Source of the DNA: Ruminiclostridium sp.
GTDB lineage: Bacteria > Bacillota > Clostridia > Oscillospirales > Oscillospiraceae
NCBI GenBank assembly: GCA_017560855.1
Contig: JAFZEB010000114.1
Span: forward strand, 1 to 6,293
Length of the DNA stretch: 6,293 nucleotides
Reading direction: 5' to 3'
How positions within the stretch are numbered: the stretch's first letter is position 1; every line of letters begins with the position of its first letter. Of the stretch, positions 5,438-6,293 are shown piece after piece. The translations under genes were made by a program, and so were the position numbers. The notes beneath the pieces were generated by a model, which saw nothing but the letters and a program-made list of their open reading frames with translations, was not told the DNA's origin and did no database searches.

Positions 5438-5812
5438 TTAGAAGGGAACGTTCAGACCGCCGGTGATCTTGTTCATGCTGGCGCTCATGTCATCCATAGC
5501 AGCACGGATGGCCTCGTTGACAGCTGCGATGACCATATCCTCCAGCATTTCCACATCATCGGGATCCACTGCTTCGGGGTCGATCTTCAGGGACTTGACG
5601 GTGTGCTTGCCGTTGACAGTGGCAGTGACCACGCCGCCGCCTGCGGTAGCGGTGTACTCCTTCTCCTGGAGCTCTGCCTGGGTCTTCTCCATGTCAGCCT
5701 GCATCTTCTGTGCCTGCTTGATCATGTCCATGTTCAGGCCGGGCATACCCATGCCCATGCCGCCTTTGCCGCCCTTTCTGCTCATAGGGGGACGTCCATA
5801 ACCTTTTGCCAT
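5438..5812 (-). CDS. ybaB: YbaB/EbfC-family nucleoid-associated protein
   Basis: 124 residues; small dimeric DNA-binding protein of the nucleoid, almost always encoded just after dnaX. The family core is seen from about residue 28: helix MDMIKQAQKMQADMEKTQAE, the strands YTATAGGGVVTATVNGKHTVKSLKID, the VDPDDVEMLEDMV block and a C-terminal helix AAVNEAIRAAMDDMSASMNKITGG. The N-terminus (1-27) is longer than in most members and is Gly-, Met- and Lys-rich (MAKGYGRPPMSRKGGKGGMG). AAAGGAG (5826-5820) lies 7 nt before the ATG, and the gap to the dnaX stop is 33 nt, so it belongs to the dnaX unit. recR, often next, is not found; the dehydrogenase follows instead. Confidence 0.95.
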   Translation of the reverse strand: MAKGYGRPPMSRKGGKGGMGMGMPGLNMDMIKQAQKMQADMEKTQAELQEKEYTATAGGGVVTATVNGKHTVKSLKIDPEAVDPDDVEMLEDMVIAAVNEAIRAAMDDMSASMNKITGGLNVPF

Positions 5813-5845
5813 AATGATTCTCCTTTATCGTGTATGTCAGGGTTG

Positions 5846-6293
5846 TTATTTTACAGTGAAATTGCCAAACTGCCGGCTCAGAGCCAACAGATCATTGAAC
5901 TTGTCATCCTGGGCAGGGGTCGCAGGGGGTACGGAAGGGGCAGGAACTGCTGCCGGGGCAGGGGCTGCCTCGGGCTTGCCCACCTTCACATGGACCCGGC
6001 GCTCCTGGCCGGTATAGGCCGCCGCACTTTTGGCGAAAAAGTCCGCAGCCATGGGCTTGGTGAAAAGGCCTCGTGTCATCTCGTCCTCCACCCAGAGGGT
6101 CAGATCGTTTTCTCCAAAAACGCCGGTGACCGCGTTGGGCTTGCGGAGGAAGGACTGGATAGCCGGAGGGGTGTTCTTCAGAGAGGCCAGGAACCCGGGC
6201 CAGCTCATACCACCGGAAGGCTGTGCCTGAGGCTGAGGAACACCGGGCACAGGTGGGGGCGGAACGGGAGGCACCGGAGGTTTCGGGACGGCA
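5846..6293 (-). CDS. dnaX: DNA polymerase III subunit gamma/tau, C-terminal part (5' end beyond the window)
   Basis: The frame is open from the right edge to TAA at 5848-5846, giving 148 residues of a longer protein; an apparent GTG start near 6274 is only an internal Val codon. DnaX loads the sliding clamp and joins polymerase and helicase in the replisome. The visible part begins with a Pro/Val-rich linker, followed by a folded module from SWPGFLASLKNTPPAIQSFL through GENDLTLWVEDEM to QERRVHVKVG, typical of the tau C-terminal region. Next come an Ala/Pro-rich linker and a short charged and aromatic tail ending DKFNDLLALSRQFGNFTVK. The ATPase and zinc domains are outside the window. Identity rests on this domain plus the conserved dnaX-ybaB order. 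No frameshift signal for making gamma can be judged from this part. Confidence 0.88.
   Translation of the reverse strand, partial: AVPKPPVPPVPPPPVPGVPQPQAQPSGGMSWPGFLASLKNTPPAIQSFLRKPNAVTGVFGENDLTLWVEDEMTRGLFTKPMAADFFAKSAAAYTGQERRVHVKVGKPEAAPAPAAVPAPSVPPATPAQDDKFNDLLALSRQFGNFTVK

Noticed and set aside
6272..6274. GTG that could start a separate 142-residue protein
   Set aside because: The frame continues open and Pro/Val-rich to the right edge and lacks an SD; the protein matches the C-terminal part of DnaX.

Overview
This window looks like an ordinary chromosomal stretch from a GC-rich, spore-forming member of the Clostridia. The spoVAD-spoVAE pair points to an endospore former. The base composition, the SD-led genes and the protein style resemble gut Oscillospiraceae (Flavonifractor/Intestinimonas-like), but that placement is inference from style and not from a marker gene.

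Layout. Bases 1-1844 hold two minus-strand genes read as one unit: a SecB-like export chaperone, then, 1 nt later, an acyl-CoA-synthetase-like adenylate-forming enzyme that runs off the left edge. A divergent intergenic region (1845-1978) carries a good sigma-A-type promoter for the minus unit and a candidate forespore (sigma-G-type) promoter for the plus unit. Bases 1979-3372 hold spoVAD (TTG start) and spoVAE, overlapping by ATGA. They encode parts of the machinery that moves dipicolinic acid (DPA) into the forespore. The usual upstream partner spoVAC is not here. A strong extended -10 promoter sits exactly between spoVAE and the next gene, starting a second plus-strand unit (3428-4400): a family-4 Fe-S uracil-DNA glycosylase and a small unrecognised exported or membrane-anchored protein. 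A GAAA-loop terminator hairpin (4416-4441) separates this from a convergent minus-strand unit.

That right-hand unit reads leftward from the right edge: the C-terminal part of dnaX (DNA polymerase III gamma/tau), a YbaB/EbfC nucleoid-associated protein, then an NAD(P)-dependent D-isomer-specific 2-hydroxyacid dehydrogenase. The familiar dnaX-ybaB-recR order is altered: the dehydrogenase sits where recR would be expected.

The coding regions are tightly packed and intact apart from the two edge truncations. No non-coding stretch exceeds about 135 bases. I see no tRNA, rRNA, mobile element, CRISPR array or phage gene. I found no evidence of a wholly new system. The most interesting points are local: the spoVA operon without spoVAC, the promoter and SD-complementary arrangement in front of the glycosylase, a SecB homologue in a Gram-positive lineage, the recR-less dnaX cluster, and the small unknown protein.
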